In this document: positions 44,312 through 54,852 of the stretch, piece after piece | Layout of the letters: every line of letters begins with the position of its first letter | Numbering within the stretch: the stretch's first letter is position 1 | Origin: Mikania micrantha | Lineage: Eukaryota; Streptophyta; Magnoliopsida; Asterales; Asteraceae | NCBI GenBank assembly: GCA_009363875.1 | Contig: CM018680.1 | Coordinates: 66,310,639-66,374,638, forward strand | Length of the DNA stretch: 64,000 nt | Direction: 5' to 3' | Notes under the pieces: model-generated | The model's input: the letters and a program-made list of their open reading frames with translations, nothing else | What the model was told of the DNA's origin: nothing | Database searches by the model: none | Translations under genes and position numbers: made by a program

Positions 44312-47300
44312 ATGCCAAAATTCTTGAAGCTCAAGAACAGGTCTGTTATCACCACAAATTCGAATAACCTTCCCAAAGACAACCCGTTTTCTTTCCAATG
44401 TCCAATCCTTAATTCAACAAATTACACAACCTGGGCGATAAAAATGGAAGCAATAATGGATGCACAAGGCGTGTGGGAGTCCATTGAAACACCAACCGGG
44501 GTGGTTGTAGATGAGAAAAAGAGCAAGGCTGCTCGTGCTTTCATATTCCAGGTGATCCCAGAAGATATTCTTATGCAGGTGGCGAAAAAGAAGACTGCAA
44601 AGGAGGTCTGGGAATCGTTGAAAACCAGGTTTGTTGGCGCTGATCGCGTGCAGAAGGCAAGGCTACACACGTTAAAGAGTGAGTTTGAAGCACTAAGAAT
44701 GAAGGAGGGAGAGACAATCGATGAATATGCAGGGAAGTTATCAGCAATGATATCCAGGTACAATGGTGTAGGTGCCTCTCTGGAGGACAAAGAACTGGTC
44801 CATAAGCTCTTTGATACGGTAACAGAGAAATATATCCATCTGGTAGCATCGATGGAGCAATACTCTGATGTCGAAGAAATGCCGTTCGAGGAAGCAATAG
44901 GTCGTTTGAAGGCCTATGAAGACAGGTTGAAGTTGAAACAAGGGACAAGTTCTGGTGGTGATAGTACTTTGTTGTTCACTAAGGCAGATGGCCAAGGAGG
45001 CAACAAAGAAAGTAAAAAATGGAGCACTAGTCAAGGCCGGGGTGGGTCAAGTGCTCGAGGAAGATTTGGATCACGTGGAGGACGAGGTTCTGGTCGTGGA
45101 AGAGGTGGAAGAAGTAACTGGAAGTCGCATCATGAATCAGAATCAAACACCAGGAAGCCCCGAGACAAGAGTCAAGTAAGGTGCTATGAGTGTCAGCAAC
45201 TAGGGCACTATGCATCAGAATGCAAGATTGCAAAGAAGCCAGATCAGGAGGCACATTTGGCAAGGGAAAATGATGATGAACAAACCTTGTTGCTGGCTGT
45301 AGCTGGGGAAGAAAGAACACAGACGATTAACGTGCATGAACAAAAGGTGTTTCTACAACAGGAAGGAAGAGACGAGCAAAACAGAAACTTGTGGTACCTA
45401 GACAATGGTGCAAGTAATCACATGACAGGAAAGAAGGAGGGCTTTGCTGAGTTAGATGAAAGCATGACGGGTCATGTTCGATTTGGAGACAACTCCAAGG
45501 TGGAAATCAAAGGAAAGGGAACCCTCCTGTTCCAGTGTAAGAATGGTGACCAGCTTTTAATTCCCAATGTGTATTTTATTCCAGCATTAAGAACGAACAT
45601 CTTAAGTCTCGGTCAACTGACCGAAGAAGGCTATGACATAGCGATGAAAGGTGAATACCTGACGATAAGAGATAGTCAAGGATCTCTTGTGTTGAAGATA
45701 CAAAGGTCTGTCAACAGGTTATACAAGATAATATTGACGCATGCAAAACCAGTGTGTCTGACCATGGTGATGGATGAAGCAGCGTGGGTTTGGCATGCTA
45801 GGTTGGGGCATGCAAATTTCCACTTGTTAGAAACGATGAGCAGAAATGGGCACGTGGTAGGGTTGCCAAAATTAGAACACCCCAAGCAAATATGTGAAGC
45901 ATGTCTTATGGCTAAACAAGTTAGGGGGAACTTCTCAAAAGAAGCAGTCTGGAGAGCAAGCAAACCCCTGGAACTCATTCATGCTGATCTCTGTGGCCCG
46001 ATTACTCCAAGGTCTACGGGAGGTAACTCATACTTTTTGTTACTAGTAGATGATTATAGTAGATACGTGTGGGTGTACCTGTTAAAAACAAAAGATGAGG
46101 CCCTGTCAAAATTTAAAATGTTCAAAGCCAAAGTTGAAAAAGATAAAGTAAATAATACAATAAGAATGTTAAGAACTGACCGGGGGGGTGAGTTCAACTC
46201 GAATGAGTTTGAAGCATTCTGTAAAACTGCTGGAATAAGAAGGCAAAAGACGGCTCCTTACACCCCGCAACAAAATGGGGTTGTGGAGCGGAGAAATAGA
46301 ACGGTGATGGGGATGACACGAGCAATGCTGAAAACCATGAATGTACCAGATGAATTGTGGGGAGAAGCTGTAAACCATGCAGTTTACATTCTTAACAGGT
46401 TGCTTACAAAAGCAGTGAAGGGAATGACCCCATATGAAAGATGGAGTGGAAAGAAACCAGATTTAAGGTATTTAAAAACGTTCGGATGTGTGGGGTACGC
46501 TGCCAAAATATATGGCCATGTGCGCAAGTTAGAAGACAGAAGTATGGCCTTGGTTTATCTGGGAAAAGAACCTGGGAGTCTAGCCTATAGACTCTATAAC
46601 CCACTTGAAAGAAGACTGGTAATAGCAAAAGAAGGAGATGTCATATTTAATGAAAATAAATCATGGGATTGGAAACAAAAGCAAGAAAGAGAAAGTGCTT
46701 TCCCAGCATTTTCCCATGTGCTTCCACAAGTGCAAGAAAGGGTTGATGTGACCAGTCAAGAAGAGCAAAATTATGGAGTCAATGGAGGGGACCCAAGCAC
46801 ACCTAATACTCATAATTCCTTTTATAATAGTTTATCTTGTGAAACTAAATATGCAGGTTCTCATGAATCATCAAAGTTGGCGAGTGGGAACTCATCATCT
46901 GTAGATCACACTCCAGTACAGAGGCATCGATCGCTGGATGAGATTTATGAGAAAACCACAGCAATGAACAGTGATCAAGTCAATAAATTGTACTCCCAAG
47001 AAGAACTTCTTCTGATAGATGGTGAACCTGCATCATTTGAAGAAGCTGCAAGCGATGCAAATTGGAAGAAAGCCATGGAATTAGAACTGGAAGCCATCAA
47101 CAAAAACAAAACTTGGAGTCTAGCAGATCTACCAAGCAGTCACAAGGCCATTGGGTTGAAATGGGTTTTCAAGATAAAAAGAGATGCAGCTGGAACACTA
47201 ATCAAGCACAAAGCCAGACTTGTTGCAAAAGGCTATGTGCAGCAAAAAGGCGTTGATTTTGAAGATGCATTCGCACCAGTTGCAAGGCTGGAGACCATCC

Positions 47301-48622
47301 GGTTGCTGTTAGCTTTGGCAGCCAAAGAAAACTGGCTTGTACATCACTTAGATGTTAAGTCAGCTTTCTTAAATGGTGACCTTGGCGAAGAAGTGTATGT
47401 GACTCAACCCAAAGGTTTCGAAGTCAAAGGGAAGGAAAACAGTGTGTATAAGCTACACAAGGCTCTTTATGGGCTGAGACAAGCTCCGAGAGCCTGGAAT
47501 GTGAAGCTTGATAAGACACTCAAGGAACTTGGGTTCGAGAAATGTACACAAGAGCAAGCTGTGTATAAGATACATAACTCGGATTCAATTGTGATTGTGG
47601 GGGTATATGTTGATGATTTGATAGTCACAGGGTCGAGCGAGAAAAAGGTCTCAGATTTCAAGACAAAGATGAAATCCATCTTTGAGATGAGCGACATGGG
47701 GAAGCTGAGTTACTACTTGGGTATAGAGGTAAACCAAATGCAAAGAAACACCATGTTGAAGGAGGAAGCATATGCATGCAAAATACTTAAAGTAGCAGGG
47801 ATGGATGAATGTAATGAAGCAAAATGGCCTATGGATCCGAAGTTGCAATTGACTAAAGATGATGATGGCAAAGCTGTAAATGCCACGGAGTATAGGAAAA
47901 TCATTGGAAGTCTCAGGTACTTATTGCATACGCGTCCAGACTTGGGATACTCTGTTGGGGTATTAAGTAAGTATATGCAAACACCCAAAGAAAGCCACCT
48001 AGCTGCTATGAAACAGGTTCTGAGGTATCTCAAAGGAACAACCGGTTACGGCTTGGTTTATAGCAAAGGTGGCGATGGTCAGCTTGTGGGCTATAGTGAT
48101 AGTAGTTACGGAACTGACATTGAAGATAGACGAGGTACTACTGGTATGGCCTTCTATTTCTCAAATAATTTGATAGCTTGGTCTTCACAGAAACAAAACA
48201 CTGTTGCACTTAGCTCTTGTGAAGCTGAGTTCATGGCAGCAGCATCATCAGCATGTCAAGCGTTGTGGTTGCGAAGCTTGATAAGTGATCTCACTGGAAA
48301 GGAAGCTCAGAAAGTGAAGCTCCTGGTGGATAACCAATCTGCCATAGCATTGATGAAGAACCCGGTATTTCATGGACGAAGCAAACACATAGATACAAGG
48401 TATCATTTTATACGTGAATGTGTAGAACAAGGGAAGATTGAAGTGGAACATGTTTGCGGTGAAAGACAAAAGGCAGACATGTTAACAAAAGCATTGCCAA
48501 GGTTAAAGTTCTGTGAAATGAGGAGGTTCATCGGAGTTGAAGACTTGAAGGAGTCAACATTAACGGGGGAAAATGTTGATTTAATGTTGACTCAGCAAAC
48601 TATGGGGCTGCAGCACACGTGA
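44312..48622 (+). CDS. Copia Gag-Pol polyprotein, 1436 aa, full length
   Basis: One open frame. The Met at 44312 (MPKFLKLKNRS) is chosen because the earlier Met (44225) lies inside the LTR. Domains: gag (about 30-240, WESLKTRFVG), Arg/Gly-rich stretch, zinc knuckle C-x2-C-x4-H-x4-C (291-304), aspartic protease with LDNGASNHM (D364), integrase zinc region HARLGH (H495) ... CEAC, integrase triad D559-D623-E659 with the 35-residue spacing, RT with KARLVAKGY, LDVKSAFLNG and YVDD (1099-1102), and RNase H (D1263, CEAEF, VDNQSA). No stop, shift or lost catalytic residue was seen. Its product would make virus-like particles and integrate cDNA; activity today is unknown. It sits in a dead LINE and shares no operon-like context. 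Confidence 0.95.
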   Translation: MPKFLKLKNRSVITTNSNNLPKDNPFSFQCPILNSTNYTTWAIKMEAIMDAQGVWESIETPTGVVVDEKKSKAARAFIFQVIPEDILMQVAKKKTAKEVWESLKTRFVGADRVQKARLHTLKSEFEALRMKEGETIDEYAGKLSAMISRYNGVGASLEDKELVHKLFDTVTEKYIHLVASMEQYSDVEEMPFEEAIGRLKAYEDRLKLKQGTSSGGDSTLLFTKADGQGGNKESKKWSTSQGRGGSSARGRFGSRGGRGSGRGRGGRSNWKSHHESESNTRKPRDKSQVRCYECQQLGHYASECKIAKKPDQEAHLARENDDEQTLLLAVAGEERTQTINVHEQKVFLQQEGRDEQNRNLWYLDNGASNHMTGKKEGFAELDESMTGHVRFGDNSKVEIKGKGTLLFQCKNGDQLLIPNVYFIPALRTNILSLGQLTEEGYDIAMKGEYLTIRDSQGSLVLKIQRSVNRLYKIILTHAKPVCLTMVMDEAAWVWHARLGHANFHLLETMSRNGHVVGLPKLEHPKQICEACLMAKQVRGNFSKEAVWRASKPLELIHADLCGPITPRSTGGNSYFLLLVDDYSRYVWVYLLKTKDEALSKFKMFKAKVEKDKVNNTIRMLRTDRGGEFNSNEFEAFCKTAGIRRQKTAPYTPQQNGVVERRNRTVMGMTRAMLKTMNVPDELWGEAVNHAVYILNRLLTKAVKGMTPYERWSGKKPDLRYLKTFGCVGYAAKIYGHVRKLEDRSMALVYLGKEPGSLAYRLYNPLERRLVIAKEGDVIFNENKSWDWKQKQERESAFPAFSHVLPQVQERVDVTSQEEQNYGVNGGDPSTPNTHNSFYNSLSCETKYAGSHESSKLASGNSSSVDHTPVQRHRSLDEIYEKTTAMNSDQVNKLYSQEELLLIDGEPASFEEAASDANWKKAMELELEAINKNKTWSLADLPSSHKAIGLKWVFKIKRDAAGTLIKHKARLVAKGYVQQKGVDFEDAFAPVARLETIRLLLALAAKENWLVHHLDVKSAFLNGDLGEEVYVTQPKGFEVKGKENSVYKLHKALYGLRQAPRAWNVKLDKTLKELGFEKCTQEQAVYKIHNSDSIVIVGVYVDDLIVTGSSEKKVSDFKTKMKSIFEMSDMGKLSYYLGIEVNQMQRNTMLKEEAYACKILKVAGMDECNEAKWPMDPKLQLTKDDDGKAVNATEYRKIIGSLRYLLHTRPDLGYSVGVLSKYMQTPKESHLAAMKQVLRYLKGTTGYGLVYSKGGDGQLVGYSDSSYGTDIEDRRGTTGMAFYFSNNLIAWSSQKQNTVALSSCEAEFMAAASSACQALWLRSLISDLTGKEAQKVKLLVDNQSAIALMKNPVFHGRSKHIDTRYHFIRECVEQGKIEVEHVCGERQKADMLTKALPRLKFCEMRRFIGVEDLKESTLTGENVDLMLTQQTMGLQHT
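48561..48573 (+). other. Polypurine tract of Copia
   Basis: TAACGGGGGAAAA directly before the 3' LTR start TGTTGATTTAATG. It overlaps the end of the polyprotein frame, which reads on into the 3' LTR to 48622. Confidence 0.75.
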
Positions 48623-48889
48623 TTAAAAGATGAAGTCAATATGAACGTTGCTAAACGTTGCTTTCTGTTACCGGGAATAAAGGACTTGTACCGAGTCTAT
48701 TGGAAGAATCATTTGTTTTCTGTTTTGATTGTTTAAGTATAAATAGCATAGCCTAGATGGTAGAATAATTAGTCGAAAATACTCTCTTGTAACCATTGTG
48801 TAAAAGCTGTGTTAACAATTGAAGCAATCATTCGGCTATCTTGTTTTCTTGTTTGTTTGTTCTTTGTTTTCTTTCTCTGATAACCAACA
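48574..48889 (+). repeat. 3' LTR of Copia (316 bp)
   Basis: Same sequence as the 5' LTR except three substitutions and 11 extra bases near the start (TGTTGATTTAATGTTGACTC). The extra bases create a second TGTTGA, so the 5' LTR may have lost one by slippage. Confidence 0.93.
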
Positions 48890-48894
48890 CATTG

Positions 48895-51014
48895 GTCCCT
48901 TCGAATTATAGACCAATTAGTCTTATTGGTGCTCTAAACAAGATTATCTCAAAGTTGTTGCTTAACAGGCATAAGCTGGTGATGGAAAAGATTATAACAG
49001 AAGAACAATTCACTTTTCTATCTAATAGAAGCATTTTGGATAGTCCCCTAATTCTCAACGAGATTGTTGTGTGGCTGAAAAAAATAAATCTCGGGGCATG
49101 ATTTTGAAAATTGATATCGAAAAGGCTTTTGATAGTGTGAGTTGGAATTTTATTGACTCGATATTAGATCAACGTAACATCCCTCAGAAATGGAGATGCT
49201 GGATATCAGGTATTTTGAGGGCTGCTAAAGCTTCAGTCTTGGTGAATGGTAGCCCTACTCCGGTTTTTTTGTGTCATCGCGGTTAAGGCAGGGGGACCCC
49301 CTTTCTTGTTCATTATGGCTATGGATGCTCTCTTAGTTTCGTTTAAGAGGGAAAATCAACTTGGGTTATTCAAGGGTATCAATATTCCTAATGGTCCGAA
49401 ACTAACACATCTTCTGTATGCGGATGATGCGGTATTTATAGGAGAATGGGATGAAGTTAATGTAAAAAACTTGCTCAGGTTGCTTAGGGATTTTCATCTG
49501 GCGTCTAGATTAAAGGTTAATATGATGAAAAGCTCAATTTTTGGCATTGGTGTTGATAGCTCTCAAATTCAAGAGATGGCTGATTTATTTAATTGTAAGG
49601 CTGGTTCGTTGCCGTTCCCATACCTTGGACTGCAAGTGGGAGCGAATATGAATTTGATGAAAAGTTGGAAACCAGTTATTGACACTTTTGAGTCGCGGCT
49701 AACACAATGGAAGGCTAGATTACTTTCAATGGGGGGGCGAACTACACTTATAAAAGCTGTGCTGGACTCCTTACCAACATACTATTTTTCTTTGTATAGA
49801 GCACCTAACAATGTCCTGAATTGTCTTTAAAGAATTCGAAGGAATTTTCTATGGAACGGGCCATCTGATAAGTCTAAAATCCGTTGGATTTCCTAGGATG
49901 TAATCACAACATCTAAAGACAAAGGTGGGCTCGGGTTGGGAAAGCTGAAGGAGATTAATATGGCCATGCTTGTAAAATGGTGGTGGATTTTAAAAGTTGA
50001 GAAGGGGAACCTCTGGACTAGAGTAATATGGGGCATCCATCATTGCTCTCGGTCTTGGAGTTACATCCCTATAAACGTCAGGGTATCTGGAATTTGGAAA
50101 AACATTCATAAAATTGGTGATGATCTTCTTAAATATAACATTGACCTTCCAAACCTAATGATTGGCAAAGTCGGTTACGGAGATAGAATCCGGTTCTGGG
50201 TGGATAAATGGCTTAGGGAGGTAAGTCTTCACAACATGTTTCCACTTTTATTCAGCAAAGAATCAAACAAACTATGTACAATTGGAGAAAGATATCAAAG
50301 GCTTGGGGGCGGTATAACATGGTTTTGGAGCTGGGAGGCGATTGGGCTATCCGCTCAAGAGGAGATGGAATTAAATAACCCCTCTAGATTGCTTGTGGAT
50401 GTAACCATTACTATGTGTTCTGATACATGGTGCTGGGAAAAAAATCTCTAACCCCTTTTTTCAACAAAAAGTGTTAAATTTCTTTGTCAGCAACTTTCTT
50501 TCCGACCGATTACCTATAAGTTTCCTTGGAACAAGTTTGTACCAAAAAGGTGAATATTTTATCCTGGCATGCGGAGATGGATAGGCTTCCAACAATGACG
50601 GCCTTACGAAGCAGGAACGTTAATCTCGGGTCTACAACATGCAAACTTTGTGGCGATGCTGATGAGACTACTGACCACATATTCATTGCTTGTCATTTGG
50701 CTAACTATATATGGGGTCGTATCGAATCATGGTGCAATCTTCCGCCAATATTTGCTTTCTCTTTTCGGGACCTTATGGAATTACCAAGATCTATGGCTAG
50801 GCGGAAATGAAGCAAGGAGTTGATACTTTCAGTCATGCAGACCACGGTTTGGTGTATCTGGAAAGCTCGCAATGATGCCGTGTTCCATCACCGGAAGGTC
50901 TTTAAGGAGAAGATTGTAGACGACATTAAAACACTAAGTTATTTTTGGGTGAAACATCATATGAGGAGTTGCGGTTTAGATTGGGCCTCATGGCTTTCTT
51001 TTGATGTTGGGTGA
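48895..51014 (+). pseudogene. LINE ORF2 part 2: reverse transcriptase and zinc-binding C-terminal domain
   Basis: Resumes as PSNYRPISLIGALNK. RT blocks: ILKIDIEKAFDSVSW (about 49098), VNGSPT then a frameshift near 49265, PFLFIMAMDAL, the active site YADDAVFIG (about 49419) and FPYLGLQVG. After stops at 49828 and 49895 the thumb region follows (MAMLVKWWWIL, YGDRIRFWVDKWL). The zinc-finger RT-associated domain (50520-50700) has WHAEMDRLPT and C-x2-C-x7-HIFIACHLA. It ends with a tail containing VWCIWKARNDAVFH and stops at 51012-51014. Confidence 0.87.
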
Positions 51015-51153
51015 GGTGGTTACAATTTTCTGGTGTAATCTGTCGTATTTTCTTTTTCATTTCTTTTGGTGTAACTTTTTGGTGTTTCTCTTTGGGGTTT
51101 TAGAATCTTGCTAGCTCCGGACGTAATAAAATTTTTAGCTGTTCCAAAAAAAA

Positions 51154-52025
51154 AAGCTTTTCTATTCATTCTTACATATTTCGTCATTGCATGCATCTTA
51201 ACCTATACCTACTAACATACATACGTACACGTAGTCTATGCCAACCACAATCATCATAAGCACATGCAACTCTCAAGTACAATCCACCATGCTCCCATAA
51301 TTGCAAGACTTTAAAGATCCTCATTTGTGCGTGTATATATATACATGTATATACAGAGGACGATTAACATACAAATAAAATTAACGTACTAAACGTATAA
51401 AGATACAGAAACACGTCATGTGTCATGCCATTCTATGCTAGTCCTCTTTTATGTTAATAAAGTTCAAATGCCATCCCTGTGAGCCATCCGGTATAGGTTC
51501 AATTTAACTTTACTGATTTGATTAATTATTTTATAAATAAAAAAATCTACCATAGTTTAAATTTTACTAATTGAAAATTATTCAATTGATCCATTAATGT
51601 TATCCTATTATTATATCCTAATTACGGTTTGGAAATATATACAGTTGAATTATACTACGGTATAATCACAATTTAATGTGGTCAATATTCATGTGTATTT
51701 AATTGTGTGCGTATATGTATTTATATAACTTAGATGATTGAATAACAATTATACTGGTTGCATGTGTCAAGGTTAAAGTAACTATACTATAATCACGACT
51801 AGAGTAACAAGGGTTCAAATGATAAATCTATGTAAACAAAAACCCAAGTTTAATAACTTGATGTCTTGATCTCAACAAGATCTAGCGTAACCACGCACCA
51901 CTGAACCAATCACATATTTTTTTATATATCGTAAAATAAAAATTTAAATTCAAAAGCCAAATGTTAGAACCTGTTAAATGACGACTGGTATAAAAATGTT
52001 TGCTTTAAATCCAAACCTACTCTAA
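51154..52025. other. Intergenic, no feature recognised
   Basis: AT-rich sequence without ORFs or clear repeats, apart from a short TATATATATACATGTATATA stretch near 51335. It may be old intergenic DNA or unrecognised repeat. Confidence 0.5.
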
Positions 52026-52780
52026 AGCTATGTGTTATGCATCACACCCCTCACTTTATGTAGGCGTCACGTAGGCGCCACATAATCAACCAACATCATT
52101 GCACCCTTATCATTTCATATCATATTTTCATATGTAATCCATCACTCCCCCATCACTCCACGTCATCACCTTTATTCAATATTTTATTATGAATTTTATT
52201 TTTTTAATTATAAATTAAATCAGAAAAAGACATAATATTATTAAAAATATTAATATTACAAAATAAAATAAAAAAAATTAAAACACATAATAAAATAAAA
52301 TAAAAACATTAAAATAAATTTAAATACTTTTAAAAAAAAACTACATATTTTCTCTTCGATTTTTCCAGACATGTTCAATCAAATCGCGTTTAAACATTCT
52401 ATGTATCTACCTGCTTCGGATCTCGGCTCGTATTTCAACTCTTTCTTTCAGTGTAACCTCTTTAACCGGAGGGTCGACCTATTCGTAATTTTGGCAAATA
52501 GATTTTCCTTTGTACTCTAAAATCATGTTATGCAAAATAATGCAAGATGAGTGGTTTATTTATAGTGGTTTAATTTTTTTTATATTCCAACGTTCAAATT
52601 TGATTTTTTATTTTTTTATTTTTTTTCCTAAAACAAGATTTTTTTTTCCTTTCCTTCCAGGCATCACGAGGTGAGAGGCTTCACGCTTCCCCCCTTCACG
52701 TCAGTGTGTAATGGGAGGAGGGCGCCACCGGGACGTGACCGACTCCTCTCACGCCTCATTACACACCATAACACATAGTC
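52026..52780. mobile_element. PIF/Harbinger deletion derivative (755 bp)
   Basis: Terminal repeats share CTATGTGTTATG: it starts AGCTATGTGTTATG (52026) and ends CATAACACATAGTC (52780). Flanking TAA at 52023-52025 and 52781-52783 fits the 3-bp TAA/TTA duplication of PIF/Harbinger. Subterminal parts are GC-rich with GGCGTCACG and GGCGCCAC words. A transposase tail remains inside. Confidence 0.75.
52341..52550 (-). pseudogene. C-terminal remnant of a PIF/Harbinger transposase
   Basis: Minus strand from 52550: SCIILHNMILEYKGK, then after two TAG stops KERVEIRAEIRS and RDLIEHVWKNRRE, ending at TAG (52341). The C-I-I-L-H-N-M-I block followed by D-L-I-E-H-x-W is the usual end of plant HARBI1-like transposases. 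Everything upstream of this tail is deleted, so the element depended on a partner. Confidence 0.75.
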
Positions 52781-52924
52781 TAAACACAGAAAACAAATTA
52801 GAGATTTTTATGCCGGTCTTCTACAACATTATGGGTTTCTTCTATCTACTTTTTTCAAGATCCACTCTAGTTTTTAATCATAGATTGAAGAAGGAATTCT
52901 CGAATGTCACGATGATAGTTTGAA

Positions 52925-53125
52925 AGTTTACATCCTTTTAAGTTTTGGGCCTAAAACAGTTACAGTGTTGTAAATCAAAAACTTACAACGATGATATCTT
53001 TTAAACGGTGATGAATTTTCACAAACTCATAAAAGAACATAATGTTCTAAATGTGTTACAATGATGTTAAAAAAATCCAAGATTTGGCTTCATCTTGCCA
53101 AAGTTATCTTGGTTATTGCTTTAAG
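52925..53125. repeat. Single-arm relic related to the foldback element at 53793-54180
   Basis: ACGGTGATGAATTTTCACAA, AAACTCATAAAAGAACAT, AATCCAAGATTTGGCTTCAT and CCAAAGTTATCTTGG occur in the same order as in one arm of the intact element. There is no second arm and no (TA)n border, so it is an older or partial copy. Confidence 0.65.
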
Positions 53126-53328
53126 AGTGAGTTATTATTAGAACAATGTTAACACTTACTTATTGCGTTAATCGAATAACTACATCTAATTACTTTGGGC
53201 ACACATTAAAGTAAATTTAAAGCTGTAGATTTTTATTCTTTTTTTATTAATGTATTCTTTTTTATTAATGTAAATGGGTAATACATTAATTAAAAAAGAA
53301 AAAAAAACATACACACATTTGATCCTCT

Positions 53329-53331
<3 letters not shown>

Positions 53332-53375
<44 letters not shown>
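53332..53375. repeat. (TA)n microsatellite, first of three
   Basis: About 22 TA units at the left border of foldback element A. Confidence 0.9.
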
Positions 53376-53377
<2 letters not shown>

Positions 53378-53755
53378 ATTTGGTTCAAATAAGAACCTTG
53401 CCTAATTACGGTAACCCAGTGAACTTTGACACAAAATGCCCGAATCTTTGGTTTTTTTTCATGTTCTTTATTATACATATTTAAGGGGGTTTCTTTTTTG
53501 TGTTTTGGCTAATTCACAATGCAAATTGAATTTACATCGGTGTCAAATTTTTGAACTTTTCTAAATGTTGCGAAATGCAACTCAAATTTACACCGAGGCA
53601 AATTCGATTTGCATTGAGAATTAGCCAAAACACAAAAAAGAAACCCCCCTAAATATATATAATAAAGATCATGAAAAAAAACCAAATATTTGGGCATTTT
53701 TTTGTCAAAGTTCACTGGGTTACCACAATTACAGTGGGTTAAGAATTGAACCTTC

Positions 53756-53757
<2 letters not shown>
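53376..53757. mobile_element. Foldback MITE A between two (TA)n tracts
   Basis: Nearly complete inverted repeat of about 380 bp: GTAACCCAGTGAACTTTGAC near 53410 pairs with GTCAAAGTTCACTGGGTTAC near 53705, and AAGGGGGTTTCTTTTTTGTG near 53482 pairs with CACAAAAAAGAAACCCCCCT near 53632. The outer ends read GGTTCAA and TTGAACC. (TA)n lies on both sides, so the duplicated target is within the microsatellite, as described for rice Micron elements. No coding capacity. Confidence 0.75.

Positions 53758-53792
<35 letters not shown>
53758..53792. repeat. (TA)n microsatellite shared by foldback elements A and B
   Basis: About 17 TA units between the two elements. Confidence 0.9.
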
Positions 53793-53796
<4 letters not shown>

Positions 53797-54177
53797 GTGG
53801 AATTTTTAATAACCCACTAAATGTGTACTAACCCAAATAACTTTGGCAAGATGAAGCCGAATCTTGGATTTTTTTTTTGAACATCATTATAACACATTTT
53901 GAACACCATGTTCTTTTATGAGTTTGTAGAAATTCATCACCGTTTAAAAAATATCATCATTGTAAGTTGAGTGCTACAGTATTGTAAGTTTTAAATATTT
54001 ACAAACTTACAGTACTGTAAGATTTTGAACGGTGATGAATTAGCCCAAACTCATAAAAGAACATGGGGTTCAAAATGCGTTATAATGATGTTTAAAACAA
54101 AAAATCCAAGATTCGGGTTCATTTTCCCAAAGTTATTTGGGTTAGTACACATTTAGTGGGTTATATTTTTAACCTTC

Positions 54178-54180
<3 letters not shown>
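53793..54180. mobile_element. Foldback MITE B between two (TA)n tracts
   Basis: Inverted repeat of about 390 bp: TAACCCACTAAATGTGTACT (53810) pairs with AGTACACATTTAGTGGGTTA (54143-54162), and arms continue through CCAAATAACTTTGG, ATCTTGGATTTTTT and TTCTTTTATGAGTTTG to a centre near 53985 with ACAGTATTGTAAG opposite CTTACAGTACTGTAAG. The right end is AACCTTCCCC. Same architecture as A but different sequence; related to the relic at 52925-53125. Confidence 0.78.

Positions 54181-54219
<39 letters not shown>
54181..54219. repeat. (TA)n microsatellite, third of three
   Basis: About 19 TA units at the right border of element B. Confidence 0.9.
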
Positions 54220-54224
<5 letters not shown>

Positions 54225-54844
54225 TTTGTGAAAACTCGATCTGAGAGAAAATTATTAAACCATATATGAGTAATTGATTTAGAATCTTAATAATTAATAT
54301 GCTCTACATTAAATCTTTTTTTTATTCAAATCTTAATTTTTTATTCAATTTAATGTGAACCACATATTTATTTTTAAGATTTGAAATCAATGGCTAATAT
54401 AAAGTTTAAAAGTTTCTCTTCATAAGTCAGGTATTTCTCTAAAATCATTATCTTTTATTCTGTTAATATTTAACAAAGTTAACAGAAAAAAACCGAATTT
54501 GTAACATTTGAAAATTTAAAGGTCTGATTTTGTCATATCAAAACATAAATTATCATTTTTGAAATTTTAAATGAACATAAAGGATCCAAGTGAAAGTTAC
54601 CCATTAAAAAAAGTTAAATTATAAAATATTTAATTATTATCCTACAATTCAAGCCTTTCGATTGAAAAGATTGAAAATGAACTAAAGCATAAATAAAGAA
54701 ATCAACAATTTTGGAGTTAATAGTTTGAACAATCCAATTATTTGTATAATATCAAGACCTTTCATTTAATCTAAGTAATTTTTTTTATTACTAGAAATAC
54801 AAATGTCAACTAAGGTTATATACAATATTAAATGAATTATACTA
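54220..54844. other. AT-rich intergenic sequence, nothing recognised
   Basis: No ORF, repeat or terminal structure found up to the hAT target site. Confidence 0.5.
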
Positions 54845-54852
54845 TTTGGTCC

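Larger units (their letters stand above)
43969..48889 (+). mobile_element. Copia LTR retrotransposon, apparently intact
   Basis: LTRs 43969-44273 and 48574-48889, perfect TSD CATTG (43964-43968 and 48890-48894), PBS 44277-44288, polypurine run before 48574, and one uninterrupted polyprotein. The LTRs differ by 3 substitutions and one 11-bp indel, so it is the youngest datable insertion here. Length is 4921 bp. I do not assign a Copia lineage. Confidence 0.95.
42126..51153 (+). mobile_element. L1-type LINE, 5' truncated, carrying a Copia element
   Basis: Order: end of ORF1, endonuclease, reverse transcriptase, C-terminal zinc-finger RT-associated domain, short 3' UTR and an A-run (51144-51153) after TTAGCTGTTCC. 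Copia sits at 43969-48889 within the RT. The left end joins directly to the MULE terminal repeat. No clear target duplication was found next to the A-run. Many stops and shifts show an old copy. Confidence 0.85.
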
